Assembly (NCBI RefSeq): GCF_900101125.1
Contig: NZ_FNFL01000004.1
Location: forward strand, 1 to 64,000
Source of the DNA: Sediminibacillus albus
GTDB lineage: Bacteria; Bacillota; Bacilli; Bacillales; Amphibacillaceae
DNA: 64,000 bases
Reading direction: 5' to 3'
The translations under genes and the position numbers were made by a program. The notes under the pieces are model-generated. The model was given only the letters and a program-made list of their open reading frames with translations, was not told the DNA's origin and searched no databases. Positions 18,143-27,749 of the stretch are shown here, piece after piece. Within the stretch, counting starts at the first letter, position 1; the number at the start of each line of letters is the position of its first letter.

Positions 18143-18916
18143 ATTAAGTTAAGAGAACTTGTTCCGGATGAGAACAAACTAATAGGACTGCTTAAGTTTT
18201 CAAAGAAAGAATATTTAGTAAGTTTATCCAACGGCTTGCTTTATATGAATCAGTTTAAATTATTCAAAGAGCAAGAAGAAAAAGAAGGTAACCGTGGGCA
18301 AGGCGATAAGAATGAGTTAGCACTAATCTTAAACGATGTTGAGTGGAAGTTAATGCCTGTGGGTAGTGATAAAGTCGTTTTACAAGGAAAAGCCTCTGAA
18401 TCAGTATTAAGAAGTGATGATGACCTTCAAAATCACTTGTATTGTGCGACAGCGATCACTCCTGATGTTCTAGAAGTGGTGAGCCTTGATGAAGAAACGG
18501 GCATAGCAAAAGTTAAACTCGTGTTATCAAATGAAATTATAGAAAAAGCAGAAAATGTGTTTGGTGACCACGTTGCATTGATAAATGTTGGGAAGTTTTT
18601 AGAACAAGTAGATGTAGCTGCAAAGAAAAAAGGCGTTAATGTGGCATCAAATATTGTGAGATATGAAGACCAATCCATTAACCGTTCAGAGAGAATAGAA
18701 GCTTTTAATAAAGGGAGTTTGGATCTTTACTTTGAAAAAGACACCTTCTTTAAGTATCAGAATGAATATCGTATAGTGGCTTTTGGGGGAGACCCATCTG
18801 GTCCTCTTCAACTTGAACTTGGAGATATTAGCGAGCATGTCTCGATTATTGAAACGAAACAACTCCTAGAAAATGATTTGATTTTTACTATAAGGTTAGA
18901 AAAGTTAGAGGAATAA
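18143..18916 (+). CDS. Hypothetical cargo protein (possible ATT start)
   Basis: I do not recognise a certain family. The frame contains NGLLYMNQFKLFKE, a GQGDKNE stretch, several aliphatic/acidic strands and, near the end, FFKYQNEYRIVAFG. The combination of an early YMNxFxxF...GxGD and a late F-x-YQxEYR resembles DUF2971-type proteins found near defence and toxin genes. No ATG or GTG is available before residue 35. The good SD AAAGGAAGG (18129-18137) points to ATT at 18143 (257 residues), while TTG at 18236 or ATG at 18245 lack an SD. It is either a rare ATT start or an ATG lost by mutation. It is transposon cargo. Confidence 0.5.
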   Translation: MKLRELVPDENKLIGLLKFSKKEYLVSLSNGLLYMNQFKLFKEQEEKEGNRGQGDKNELALILNDVEWKLMPVGSDKVVLQGKASESVLRSDDDLQNHLYCATAITPDVLEVVSLDEETGIAKVKLVLSNEIIEKAENVFGDHVALINVGKFLEQVDVAAKKKGVNVASNIVRYEDQSINRSERIEAFNKGSLDLYFEKDTFFKYQNEYRIVAFGGDPSGPLQLELGDISEHVSIIETKQLLENDLIFTIRLEKLEE

Positions 18917-19373
18917 GAGAATCAACGCGAGCTTCTGCCTTATTGTCTTCGTCTAAGTTTAGTAAAGACGCTTCGAGTATGTCCTCTTTCCACGGTTTTT
19001 CAAGGTACTTCTACCGCGGTTATTTGTCAGCCTCTTCTTGAAAGGAATTGCAAATAAAAGAGGTTGGTAAAATATTAACGGGTATGGTTTGGGGGTAAAA
19101 TAAGAGAATTCACATTAATTTTCACGTAGTAAATAGCGGTATAAACCTCACTAAATTCACACCCGAAACGCACAGTAAGTTGGTTCTCTGTGTGTTTTTT
19201 TATGTACAGACTCATTTATGGAAATTTTTGAAAGGTTTGATGGTGTTTTATGTTAAAATTTAATGTAAGGTTTAGAAAATTAAGTTCTTCAACTTAGAGC
19301 GCTGGTTTTTGCGCTGCATGGATGGCTAACGGGCAGGATTGTTGATTATGCTACGGGGAAGGGAGAAGCTAAT
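18917..19373. other. Gene-free cargo spacer with a terminator and possible remnant
   Basis: There is no intact gene. On the minus strand near 18920-19010 a short open stretch (LEKPWKEDILEASLLNLDED, then NKAEARVDSLI) looks protein-like but has no start and may be debris. A terminator lies at 19168-19201. Around 19279-19315 TTCTTCAACTT, AGAGCGC and GCGCT form a small hairpin faintly like the palindromes found between later cargo genes. Confidence 0.4.
19168..19201 (+). terminator. Putative terminator in cargo spacer
   Basis: The stem ACGCACAG / CTGTGTGT has a 12-nt loop and is followed by seven T. Confidence 0.6.
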
Positions 19374-20162
19374 ATGATAGCGTTTGTAAAAAATAAAGAA
19401 ATTCTTGGAGAACTATATCTTCCAAATGTAGAGTCAAGTAATAAAATTGGGATTGTTTGGTTACCAGGTTTGCCAAATAACCCGATGGCGCCTGAGATGG
19501 GGAAACCATTGTCTGATTTAGGCTTTACGGTCCTACAAGCTCGCTACCCCGGAAATTGGCAAAGCTACGGTAATTTTGGCCCAAGTTCCTCAGTGGATGG
19601 GGCATTAATGGGAGTAGAACTTTTAGCAAATGGTAGCACTATAAACCTGAATACAGAAAAAATAGTTACTTGGGACGTTAAACATATTGTTTTAATTGGT
19701 AATAGTTATGGTGGTGGAATAGCTGTTTCGGCACTTGGTTCTTCCAACCTGGCTTCTGCTGCAATTGCATTTTGTCCCTTATTGGAACCAAGTCTGCAGA
19801 ATGCGGACAATTCTCAAAAAGAAGATGATTTATCCACTCTGTACCCATATTTAAGAAGATGTCACGAAAATGTGTATCGCAATTTGGATGATAATGAATG
19901 GAATGAATATATTGAAGGCAGACATCCAGTTGACCCTTCAAGATTTATAACTAAGATTAAAGACCGTCCTTTGCTTTTATTTCACGGAAGTGAAGATAAA
20001 GGGATACGTCCACACCACACCGAGGATTTTTATTCGAAATTAAAAAGAAGTGGTGCTGAGAAAGCTGAATTTATAATAAAAGAAGGTGTTGGCCACGGTA
20101 AAAGATTGAGAACCTCAACTTGGGATGTTTGGACAAAATGGCTGGTAAACCTATTCAATTAA
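19374..20162 (+). CDS. Alpha/beta hydrolase (prolyl-oligopeptidase-like)
   Basis: A 262-residue soluble hydrolase without a signal peptide. The catalytic triad is visible: nucleophile Ser111 in GNSYGGG, acid in HGSEDKGIRP (about 207) and His in GVGHGKR (about 241). The fold elements VWLPGLPNNP and the oxyanion region are as in dienelactone hydrolase/S9-like esterases. The natural substrate cannot be read from sequence. The ATG has GGGAAGGGAGAAG upstream. It is the first complete gene of the central cargo block of the Tn7-like element. Confidence 0.8.
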   Translation: MIAFVKNKEILGELYLPNVESSNKIGIVWLPGLPNNPMAPEMGKPLSDLGFTVLQARYPGNWQSYGNFGPSSSVDGALMGVELLANGSTINLNTEKIVTWDVKHIVLIGNSYGGGIAVSALGSSNLASAAIAFCPLLEPSLQNADNSQKEDDLSTLYPYLRRCHENVYRNLDDNEWNEYIEGRHPVDPSRFITKIKDRPLLLFHGSEDKGIRPHHTEDFYSKLKRSGAEKAEFIIKEGVGHGKRLRTSTWDVWTKWLVNLFN

Positions 20163-20243
20163 TGTAGAAGTTTAGTTAAACATCGAATACCCTTTGGTAA
20201 ATATTTAATTAGGTGTAAAGCATAAGGGTGGGGAGGGGTCTAA

Positions 20244-20780
20244 TTGAGGAAAGGTCGAACTGTTTTCTTAGTGTCGGGTCCAGCTGGCGTTGGAAAATCA
20301 ACAACATCAAAAGAACTGGCTAAAACACTTAATTTTAGTGCTTATATTTCTGGAGACTATGTTTCTCATATGCATATCGGAGGTCGCCAAAAACCGTGGG
20401 AAAATAAAGATGAGACATCATTGAAATGGGAGAATATTTTAAGTTTAACAAGAAACTTCATTAACTATGGTAATGATGTCGTAATTGATTCGGTTACATT
20501 TCCCTTAGAAGCAACATGGCTACAAGAAAAATTAAAAGAATTCGGAGTAACCGTCAAATATGTAGTTTTGTGGACTGACAAGAAAACTTTAGTTAATAGA
20601 GACAATATGAGAAAAGAAGAGCACAGAATGGGCGAGCGATGTCTTACCTTAGTGGATGAATTTAGTAATTCAGAGTTAGATAAAAAACACCTTTTAGACA
20701 CTAGTCAAAAAACAACTAATGATATGACGTATATTATAAATGAGATAATAAACAACAAAAGATACAACCTAAACTGTTAA
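20244..20780 (+). CDS. P-loop kinase-like ATPase
   Basis: A 178-residue protein with Walker A GPAGVGKST (12-20) next to the N-terminus, followed by a KELAKTL helix, an HMHIGGRQ substrate-like segment and VVIDSVTFPLEATWLQEKL (about 80-100). The end resembles the lid of small nucleoside/shikimate-type kinases (DNMRKEEHRMGERCL). It is typical of AAA_17/AAA_33 kinases, many of which modify antibiotics or small molecules. No substrate can be named. The start is TTG behind GGGGAGGGG. It is transposon cargo. Confidence 0.7.
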   Translation: MRKGRTVFLVSGPAGVGKSTTSKELAKTLNFSAYISGDYVSHMHIGGRQKPWENKDETSLKWENILSLTRNFINYGNDVVIDSVTFPLEATWLQEKLKEFGVTVKYVVLWTDKKTLVNRDNMRKEEHRMGERCLTLVDEFSNSELDKKHLLDTSQKTTNDMTYIINEIINNKRYNLNC

Positions 20781-20820
20781 GCTAATGGAAGAAAACTTGA
20801 AGATTAGAAATTCTTTTTTC

Positions 20821-20852
20821 TTATTGAATTAAAGGGCATTTTAGTTGAACAA
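20821..20852. repeat. Cargo intergenic palindrome, copy 1
   Basis: TTATTGAATTAAAGGGCATT followed by TTAGTTGAACAA. It is the same element as the copy at 26087 read on the other strand. It lies between the kinase-like and ceramidase-like genes. Confidence 0.6.
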
Positions 20853-20878
20853 ACAATAAGAAATATGGAGAGACTTAT

Positions 20879-22141
20879 ATGAGTAAAGCAGGAGTTTACA
20901 CGGTGGATATTACACCACCATTAGGCATTGAATTTATTGGATATCATAGACAAACAGGAATTACAAATGTTGATGAACGAATTTATGCAACAGCGTTTGT
21001 GTTTGAAAGCAACAAAACTAAGACTGTATTTATTAGTGTAGATAATATAGGGATGCTCATAGAAGATACCTCAATAATACGTGAACAAATAGCAATTGAA
21101 TTAAGTATCCCCGTTGAAAATATTACTATTGTTTATACTCATACTCATTCAGGACCTGCAACCATTAGCCATAGTGAGGTAGTAAAGGCTTATAAAACAA
21201 CCTTACTAAAAAATGTAGTAAAAGCTACGGTGAAGGCAAGTAAAAACTTGCAACCTTCTGAGATTGGGTGGAATGTTACAACAGGAGATATTGGAGTGAA
21301 TCGACGAGAAGTAACCCCTGATGGCAAGGTGAAAATGGGAACAAATGAAAAAGGTATCGTTGACAAGCGAATAGGAATTTTGGCAATTAGAAACCATACT
21401 ACACAAAAGTTAACAGGTGCAATTGTTTTTTGTACTGCCCACCCTAATGTCTTAAAGTCAGATAGTGACATCTTATCAGCAGATTATCCAGGGTTAACAA
21501 GAGAAATACTTGAACAAATACTTAAATGTCCTGTGATAATTGTACAAGGTGCTACTGGTAACGTTAATGCAAAATATCGTGGTTCAATGGAAGCTATAAG
21601 ACAAATGGCTTACGCGTTAAGTGGTAAAGTTCTAACTATGGTACCCACAATTGATTTCAAATCGATTTCACATCTAAAAATTATTTCTGATAAACTACCA
21701 ATGAATTTAAAGGAGATCCCCGAAACTGAGGAATTAAAAAGAATGGCATCCTCAGCCGATGAACAATGGGGAGTTAATACAAACAAATGGCTTACGACAA
21801 TTTTAAAAAAGCACAAACAGCAGAAAAAACAATTATCTATTGATTTGGAAATCCAACTATTCCAAATTAACGAAGGTTCATTTTCAGGAATACCAATGGA
21901 GCCTTTTTCTGAAATGGCTCTTAATATTCAAGAAAGGCTAAGTAATAAACTTGCTTTTTTTGGGGGCTATACAAATGGTTATCTTGGTTATTTGCCTACA
22001 AAGGAAGCATACCCATATGGAGGATATGAAGTGGAGCTTAATCCAGTTGTTTATGGACCCATTACAAGTCTATGGATGCCTCCGGTCGAGAATACGGCTG
22101 AATTGGTAGTTGATAAGGTGATGGAACTATACTATAAATAA
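20879..22141 (+). CDS. Neutral/alkaline ceramidase-like protein
   Basis: A 420-residue protein with the N-terminal signature of the neutral/alkaline non-lysosomal ceramidase domain: KAGVYTVDITPPLGIEFIGY (3-22), FISVDNIG, the metal-site motif THTHSGP (about 85-91), FCTAHPNVL with a further His (about 181-189), and QGATGNVNAK. Known ceramidases are about 650-750 residues and secreted. This protein is shorter and has no signal peptide, so it belongs to the cytoplasmic subgroup of unknown substrate. ATG after TATGGAGAGACTT. It sits in transposon cargo just before the Gabija-like genes. Confidence 0.75.
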   Translation: MSKAGVYTVDITPPLGIEFIGYHRQTGITNVDERIYATAFVFESNKTKTVFISVDNIGMLIEDTSIIREQIAIELSIPVENITIVYTHTHSGPATISHSEVVKAYKTTLLKNVVKATVKASKNLQPSEIGWNVTTGDIGVNRREVTPDGKVKMGTNEKGIVDKRIGILAIRNHTTQKLTGAIVFCTAHPNVLKSDSDILSADYPGLTREILEQILKCPVIIVQGATGNVNAKYRGSMEAIRQMAYALSGKVLTMVPTIDFKSISHLKIISDKLPMNLKEIPETEELKRMASSADEQWGVNTNKWLTTILKKHKQQKKQLSIDLEIQLFQINEGSFSGIPMEPFSEMALNIQERLSNKLAFFGGYTNGYLGYLPTKEAYPYGGYEVELNPVVYGPITSLWMPPVENTAELVVDKVMELYYK

Positions 22142-22165
22142 AGCCATATAGGAGATGGTGGAGAT

Positions 22166-24087
22166 GTGTCTATGTTTTTATCTGAGCTAAGAATATGGAA
22201 CTTTAGAAAATATGGACAGGCAGAAAAAGATGAAGAAGTTTATCCGGGTCTCTCATTGCAATTCAATAAAGGATTTAATTTATTGGTTGGGGAAAATGAT
22301 TCAGGTAAAACAGCAATAGTTGATGCAATTAAATATACGATATTAACTCAAAGCTACGAGTATATTAGGTTAGAACAAGAGGATTTTCATTTACCTGAAG
22401 GGCAAGACGAGGGGAAAAGAGCTTCTGAAATTCGGATTGAGTGTATCTTTAGAGGTTTTACCAATAATGAAGCAAAGAATTTTTTAGAATGGCTAGGTAT
22501 GGAAAAAATCGGTGAAGAATTTCAGTATTTTCTAAAAATCTTTTTAGTTGCAAAAAGGAAAGGCAGAAATATTTATTATGATATAAATGCGGGTCCAGAT
22601 GAAGAAGGAAATCCATTAAGTGGAGAAGCCAGAAATTTACTGCGATCGACATACCTTACACCATTGCGAGATGCCGAAAGAGAATTAGCACCTCGGAGAA
22701 ACTCAAGATTATCACAAATTCTTGACAGTCATGAATCGTTTAAAGATAAAGAAGAAGATCACTATCTTTTTGAAGTCATGGACAAGGCGAATAAACAGAT
22801 TAAAAAATACTTTGAAGGTTTAGACGAGAATGAAAAACCATTGGAAGACTTGCACGGGGAAGAATTGCTAAAAGAAATAAATCAATATTTAGGCGAGTTC
22901 TCAGGTGTAAATAATAAGTTGAATTCCAATTTTTCAATTTCCGATATGAAATTGAAAAACATTCTTGAAAAGTTGAGCTTGCATTTATTATCTACAAAGT
23001 CTGGTTTAGGTTCGCATAATTGTTGTTTATAGCGGTAGAACTTTTACTTTTAAAAAGAGAAGGTTATTCAGGACTAAAACTAGCTTTGATTGAAGAAATT
23101 GAGGCTCATATACATACACAAGCTCAAGTTAGATTGATCAATTTTTTGCAAGAAGAAACTGCTCAATCTGACATTCAATTGATTCTTACAACTCATAGTC
23201 CAGTACTTGCATCTAAAATAAGTTTGGAGAGTTTGGTTGTTTGTAAAAATGACAATGCTTTTCCGATGGGTCCATCATACACTGAGCTGGAACTGGGAGA
23301 CTATCTTTTCTTGGAGAGATTTTTGGATTCCACAAAGGCTAACTTGTTTTTTGCTGAGGGTGTAATTTTGGTAGAAGGTGATGCTGAAAATCTTCTAATT
23401 CCCACTATAGCGGAAATAATTGATAAACCTCTTTCCAAGTATGGTGTTTCATTGGTTAACGTTGGTAATACAGCATTCCTTCGATATTCAAGAGTATTTA
23501 AAAGAAAGAAACAAGATTTAGGTGTTTTAGATATTCCGGTTTCCTGTATAACGGATAATGATATTAAACCAGACGTCTACAAGTCAGTTAAAATTGATGC
23601 TGAAACTAGGTCGAATCTAGAAGAAGTAAAATCGATTGCCCAAAGGAGAAAAGAAAGAAAGGAAAGGATACAAGGCCAAAGCGTAAAGTTGTTTATCTCT
23701 CCAGAGTGGACTCTTGAATATGATATTGCATTAGGGTATTTTCAAAAAGAGCTTTTTAAAGCAGTTCTATATGCGGAGAAAATACAAAACAGTGATCAGT
23801 ATGGTTTAACGGATAAAAAAATAGAAGAGGTTGATCGGGTAATAGATAAGAAATATGAAGAATGGGATGAGAAGGCTGTCTCAAACGAGGAAAGGGCATT
23901 TTTTATATATCATGGGTTAATGATTACAAAGCAAATTTCAAAAGCCATTACAGCCCAATGTTTTGCCAAGATTTTAAAAGAGGAAGAAAAAGAGGATGTT
24001 AAGTCAAGGATTTTTTCAGATGAAAAACTAAACTATCTTGTTAATGCAATATCTTATGTAACTGATGGAGAAGGTATAGATGATTGA
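22166..24087 (+). pseudogene. OLD-family ATPase/TOPRIM nuclease, GajA-like, with one frameshift
   Basis: Two overlapping frames (22166-23032 and 23020-24087) join into one protein of about 640 residues if one T is restored at 23020-23021. The first frame breaks off at SGLGSHN, and the second continues in the ATPase core. The N-terminal ABC-like ATPase has Walker A GENDSGKTA (42-50), the signature KSGLGSHN and Walker B ALIEEIEAHIHTQ, then ILTTHSPVLAS. The C-terminal TOPRIM has ILVEGDAEN and CITDNDIKP. This is the OLD nuclease layout of GajA. A UvrD helicase gene follows with an 8-nt overlap. The start is GTG (22166) or ATG (22172) after GGTGGAG. The frameshift is a mutation or a homopolymer sequencing error. 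Confidence 0.75.
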
Positions 24088-25977
24088 AATAACCCAAGAA
24101 GATATACAGTATGCAGAGACTTTGCTATTACCAGAGGGAAACACGTTCAACGGTGAGAGAAGAAATATCATAAAATGTCTAGAAACGAAAGATATTAAAG
24201 CTTGCCCGGGTAGCGGGAAAACAACGACGTTGTTGGCTAAGCTAGCGATAATTACAAAAAAACTACCTCTTGATTATAATAACGGATTGTGTGTATTAAC
24301 ACATACAAACGTGGCTATAAACGAAATTAAAACAAAGTTAGGGTTAATGGATCGAAGCTTTTCAGGCATCCAAACAATTGTAGTACAATCCAGTCATTTG
24401 TAAATAAATATTTGGCTATACCAGCTTACATTGACCTATATGGTAAACGGCCTATTAGAATTGACGATGAAATCTATAATGAAACGATACTAAAAGAATA
24501 CTATAAGATTGTGCCTTCCAGAATTCGTTTCGGAATAGAGCAGAAGGATCCAGATATAATCTATAAAATGAAATTTAGGCTGCAAAACGGTGACTTGATT
24601 AATGGGATATACGGGAATTTAATCTACAAGAACAAAGAAACGGATTCTTATAAATATTTACACGAATTAAAGATGAAAATGCTTAGTCTTGGAGTCTTAT
24701 GCTATGAAGATGCTTATTATTTGGCGAATTATTATTTGGAAAAGTATTCTCAAATAAAAGAAGTTTTTTCTAAAAGGTTTTCTTATGTGTTTATCGATGA
24801 GATGCAAGATACAATGAGCCATCAAAATGATATTTTAAACAGACTATTTGATGATTCGGTAGTAGTGCAAAGAATCGGTGATACGAATCAATCGATTTAT
24901 GATAATCGTGATGCGGAGGGTACATGGAATATTATTGAACCGTCTTTATCAATCTCTGAAAGTAAACGTTTTTCTCGGTCAATAGCCAATATTGTAAGAA
25001 ATATTTGTGTTGACCCTCAAGATTTAAAAGGAAATCCAAATATACCAGACATTCAGCCCACTATTATTGTTTTTAATAGGGAAACGATTGACAGGGTAAT
25101 TCCATACTTTGGGGATATGATTTTGAGAAATCAATTGGAAAAAGAGGTAAAACCCATTTTTAAAGCTGTTGGTTGGGTTACAAATGAAAATCCAAAGTAT
25201 GATACTCTTTTGGACTATTGGAAAGGATTTAATAAAGGTGTTAAACAAAGAATCGACTTCGATCATTTAAGTTCATATTTAACACCACTTTCTCCTGAAG
25301 ATGTAAGTAAAGAGGGAGCTTCTTTATATAAACAATCGATTATTAAGGGAATATTAAAATCCTTAAGATTAATGGAAAAACGGGACAAGAATAACAGGTT
25401 TTTTACAACCCAATCGTTGCTTAACTTTCTGAAAGAAGAACATGAGGAAATCTATGAAGAATTGTTGTTAAAGTTAGCAAAATGGTGTTTAGCCATTCAA
25501 AATGGTGAGGATGTTCACAAAGAAGTAAAAGAATTTATTGAATCAGAACTTAAAACTGTCTTTAATTGGGGGAATAACGGTAAGTTAGTTTATTTTTTTG
25601 AAGTAGAAGCAGAGAAACAAGAAATACTCACTTCTTTAAACCCTAATATATATACTTATAGTAAATCGAAAACAGATATTGAGATAGAACTTGATACAAT
25701 ACATGGAGTAAAGGGGGAAACGCATACAGCAACACTTTATCTTGAAACATTTTATCATAAATATGATATATCTAGGATTTTATATTATTTAAAAGGGAAC
25801 CATGAGTCGACAGATAAGAAACGTACACTCCAAAACTTAAAGATGACGTATGTTGGTCTAACGAGGCCAACTCACCTACTCTGTGTTGCAGTTCATGAGG
25901 AAACAATTAAAGATCATGAAGAAGATTTAAAAAAAGCTGGATGGAATATTGAGTATGTATCAAAGTTAGATCAATAA
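24080..25977 (+). pseudogene. UvrD/PcrA-like helicase, GajB-like, with one frameshift
   Basis: Superfamily 1 helicase of about 632 residues once one G is restored in the run at 24341-24343. The N-terminal piece (24080-24403) has Walker A CPGSGKTTTL and LTHTNVAINEI. After the shift the other frame reads VNGSKLFRHPNN and TIQSFVNKYLAIPAY, then Walker B FIDEMQDT, the GDTNQSIYD motif, HGVKGETH and TYVGLTRPTH, which are motifs II-VI in order. In Gabija, GajB senses nucleotide changes and works with the GajA nuclease against phage. The adjacency, overlap and order here are the same. The ATG at 24412 is not a real start because it lies mid-domain. Confidence 0.75.
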
Positions 25978-26086
25978 ATAATTATTATGACAAAGTAGCC
26001 AAAAGTTTACGTTACATGTGAATCCAATGTTTATTTAGGTCAGAACCCTTTTAAGTAACAATAAAGTCGTTTAAACGCTAGTCATA

Positions 26087-26118
26087 TTATTCAACAAACG
26101 GGCCATTTAATTGAATAA
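26087..26118. repeat. Cargo intergenic palindrome, copy 2
   Basis: TTATTCAACAAACGGGCC then ATTTAATTGAATAA. The outer arms TTATTCAA and TTGAATAA are perfect inverted repeats. It lies between the helicase and the first acetyltransferase. Confidence 0.65.
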
Positions 26119-26193
26119 GTCTTTAATGAAATTTATAAATTTGAGCTAGTTTAAAGAGTGTAAATGAAATAATTTATAATGAGGTGACTTCCA

Positions 26194-26718
26194 GTGTTGG
26201 AGACTTTTGAAACAGATAGATTAATTCTACGTGAAAGAACATTTAAGGATTTTGAACGTTGTGTTGAATTGGATCGTGAACCAGAAGTCGTGAATTATAT
26301 TCCAGAGCTAAAAAGGATTATAAATGGTACATCAGCTAGTGAAAAAAAGCATAGGGAATTTGTTAAGAAAAGGTTTGAGACTGATTATCCAGAAGGTATG
26401 GGATACTGGACTATAGTGACAAAAGAAGAACCCCAACAATTTGCGGGAGGGGTTCTGCTAATTCCATTAGATACGGTTGGGCCAGACATCGAAATTGGAT
26501 GGAGGTTGAGACCAAAATATTGGGGTAAAGGTTATGCTACAGAAGCAGCAAGAGTAATCATACAATATGCTGCTGAAATCCTTAAATTACAAAAGGTAAT
26601 TGCAGAAATTCATAAGATGAATAAAGGCTCAATAAGAGTTGCCGAAAAAATAGGGATGGAGTACACAGAAACAGAAGAAACTAGTGATTATATTAGATAT
26701 GCCTTTAGTCGGCTTTAA
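26194..26718 (+). CDS. GNAT acetyltransferase, RimJ/RimL type
   Basis: A 174-residue GCN5-related N-acetyltransferase. TDRLILRERTFKDFERCVEL opens the fold, WTIVTKEEPQQFAGGV forms beta 3, and EIGWRLRPKYWGKGYATEAA (about 93-112) contains the acetyl-CoA pyrophosphate loop (GKGYATEA). KVIAEIHKMNKGSIRVAEKIGM completes the RimJ-like end. The acceptor is unknown. The start is GTG at 26194 after GAGGTGACTT. It is transposon cargo between two palindromic repeats. Confidence 0.85.
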   Translation: MLETFETDRLILRERTFKDFERCVELDREPEVVNYIPELKRIINGTSASEKKHREFVKKRFETDYPEGMGYWTIVTKEEPQQFAGGVLLIPLDTVGPDIEIGWRLRPKYWGKGYATEAARVIIQYAAEILKLQKVIAEIHKMNKGSIRVAEKIGMEYTETEETSDYIRYAFSRL

Positions 26719-26723
26719 TAATT

Positions 26724-26756
26724 GCCTTATGCAATCGGGCGCTTTTCTCAACAGAA
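26724..26756. repeat. Cargo intergenic palindrome, divergent copy 3
   Basis: GCCTTATGCAATCGGGCGC followed by TTTTCTCAACAGAA. It shares the GGGCGC core and a CAAC flank with the other copies. The match is weaker. Confidence 0.4.
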
Positions 26757-26759
26757 GGG

Positions 26760-27662
26760 GTGACGCATATTAATAATATAATTGATATTGGCGATAAAAA
26801 ATTAGAAGTCTGGATTCAAGGGGAAGGTACGCCAATTATCATCCACCCAGGTATGGTGAGTTCAATCATTGAGTGGGAGGCTTTGGCTACTGAAGTGTCA
26901 AAGGAAGCAAAAGTCATTCTTTATAATAGAGCTGGGTGCGGAAAAAGTGAAAAAGGAATAAAAACAAGAAATGTTAGTGAGAACACGAAAGATCTCAAGG
27001 CATTAATTGATACGCTTGACTTGGATGCTCCGGTAATAATTGGACACTCTTACGGCGGGCTATGCCTTCAATATTTTGGTATAAAATATCCAAATGTAGC
27101 AAGTGGATTTATTTTGATAGATTCAACCTCTGTAGATTCGCATTTATTGGATGAAGTAGAAATTGAGGGTGAAGATGAAAATAGTACCGAAGCATGGATT
27201 CAAAAATGTAACTGGTATTCAACGCTACCCCCTAAACAGCTTGAAATAGAAATGAAGGATTGGATTAACGGATTACAAGAAGTGGTGCCGAAAAATAGAC
27301 ATGCGCAGATTAAAGAGTATATGAGTAATCCTGTGATGTTTGAGGCTCTGGGAGAGGAATTAGAAGAAGATCCTAAGTTTACAAAAGAAATAAAGGAATT
27401 CGGAAAACTTCCTGATATCCCTACTATTATTATTGGAAGAGATCCAAACGTATCGATTAACGATATGATCGTTGAAGAGGGGATTAGTTTTCAAGAGGCC
27501 GAAAAAATAGAAAACATCTGGCAAACATTAATAAAAGACCAGACAAAATTGAATGATAAGGTTGAGTATGTGCTGGCTAAAAAAGCAGGTCATAACATAC
27601 ATACAGATAATCCGGTTGTTATAAAAAATGCAATTCTTTCTTTACTGGCTAGTATTCAATAA
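26760..27662 (+). CDS. Alpha/beta hydrolase
   Basis: A 300-residue alpha/beta-fold hydrolase. The nucleophile elbow is GHSYGGLCLQY (Ser about 105), with HPGMVSS as the oxyanion loop, NRAGCGKSEKG as the usual strand-4 segment, and His in KKAGHNIHTDNP near residue 285 as the general base. An acid residue is expected in IIIGRDPNV. No signal peptide. The start is GTG at 26760 after AGAAGGGG. The substrate is unknown. It lies between two acetyltransferase genes and two palindromes in the cargo. Confidence 0.8.
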   Translation: MTHINNIIDIGDKKLEVWIQGEGTPIIIHPGMVSSIIEWEALATEVSKEAKVILYNRAGCGKSEKGIKTRNVSENTKDLKALIDTLDLDAPVIIGHSYGGLCLQYFGIKYPNVASGFILIDSTSVDSHLLDEVEIEGEDENSTEAWIQKCNWYSTLPPKQLEIEMKDWINGLQEVVPKNRHAQIKEYMSNPVMFEALGEELEEDPKFTKEIKEFGKLPDIPTIIIGRDPNVSINDMIVEEGISFQEAEKIENIWQTLIKDQTKLNDKVEYVLAKKAGHNIHTDNPVVIKNAILSLLASIQ

Positions 27663-27698
27663 TCGAGCGCAAGAACGGAATAAACATTGCGCCCGAAT

Positions 27699-27726
27699 TT
27701 CGTTAAAGGGCCATTTAATGGAATAA
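27699..27726. repeat. Cargo intergenic palindrome, copy 4
   Basis: TTCGTTAAAGGGCCATTTAA then TGGAATAA. It shares AAAGGGCCATTTAAT with copy 2. A second GCGCCCGAA half lies just before it. Confidence 0.6.
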
Positions 27727-27749
27727 TTAGTGTGATAGGAGGGTTATGA

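Noticed and set aside
23020-24087. A separate TOPRIM nuclease gene starting at 23020
   Set aside because: The start lies inside the ATPase core (LLFIAVELLLL), and Walker A is in the upstream frame. It is one gene broken by a single-base shift.
24412-25977. A separate helicase gene starting at ATG 24412
   Set aside because: The ATG lies within the conserved SFVNKYLAIPAY segment, the Walker A motif is in the preceding frame, and no SD is present. It is the second part of a frameshifted gene.
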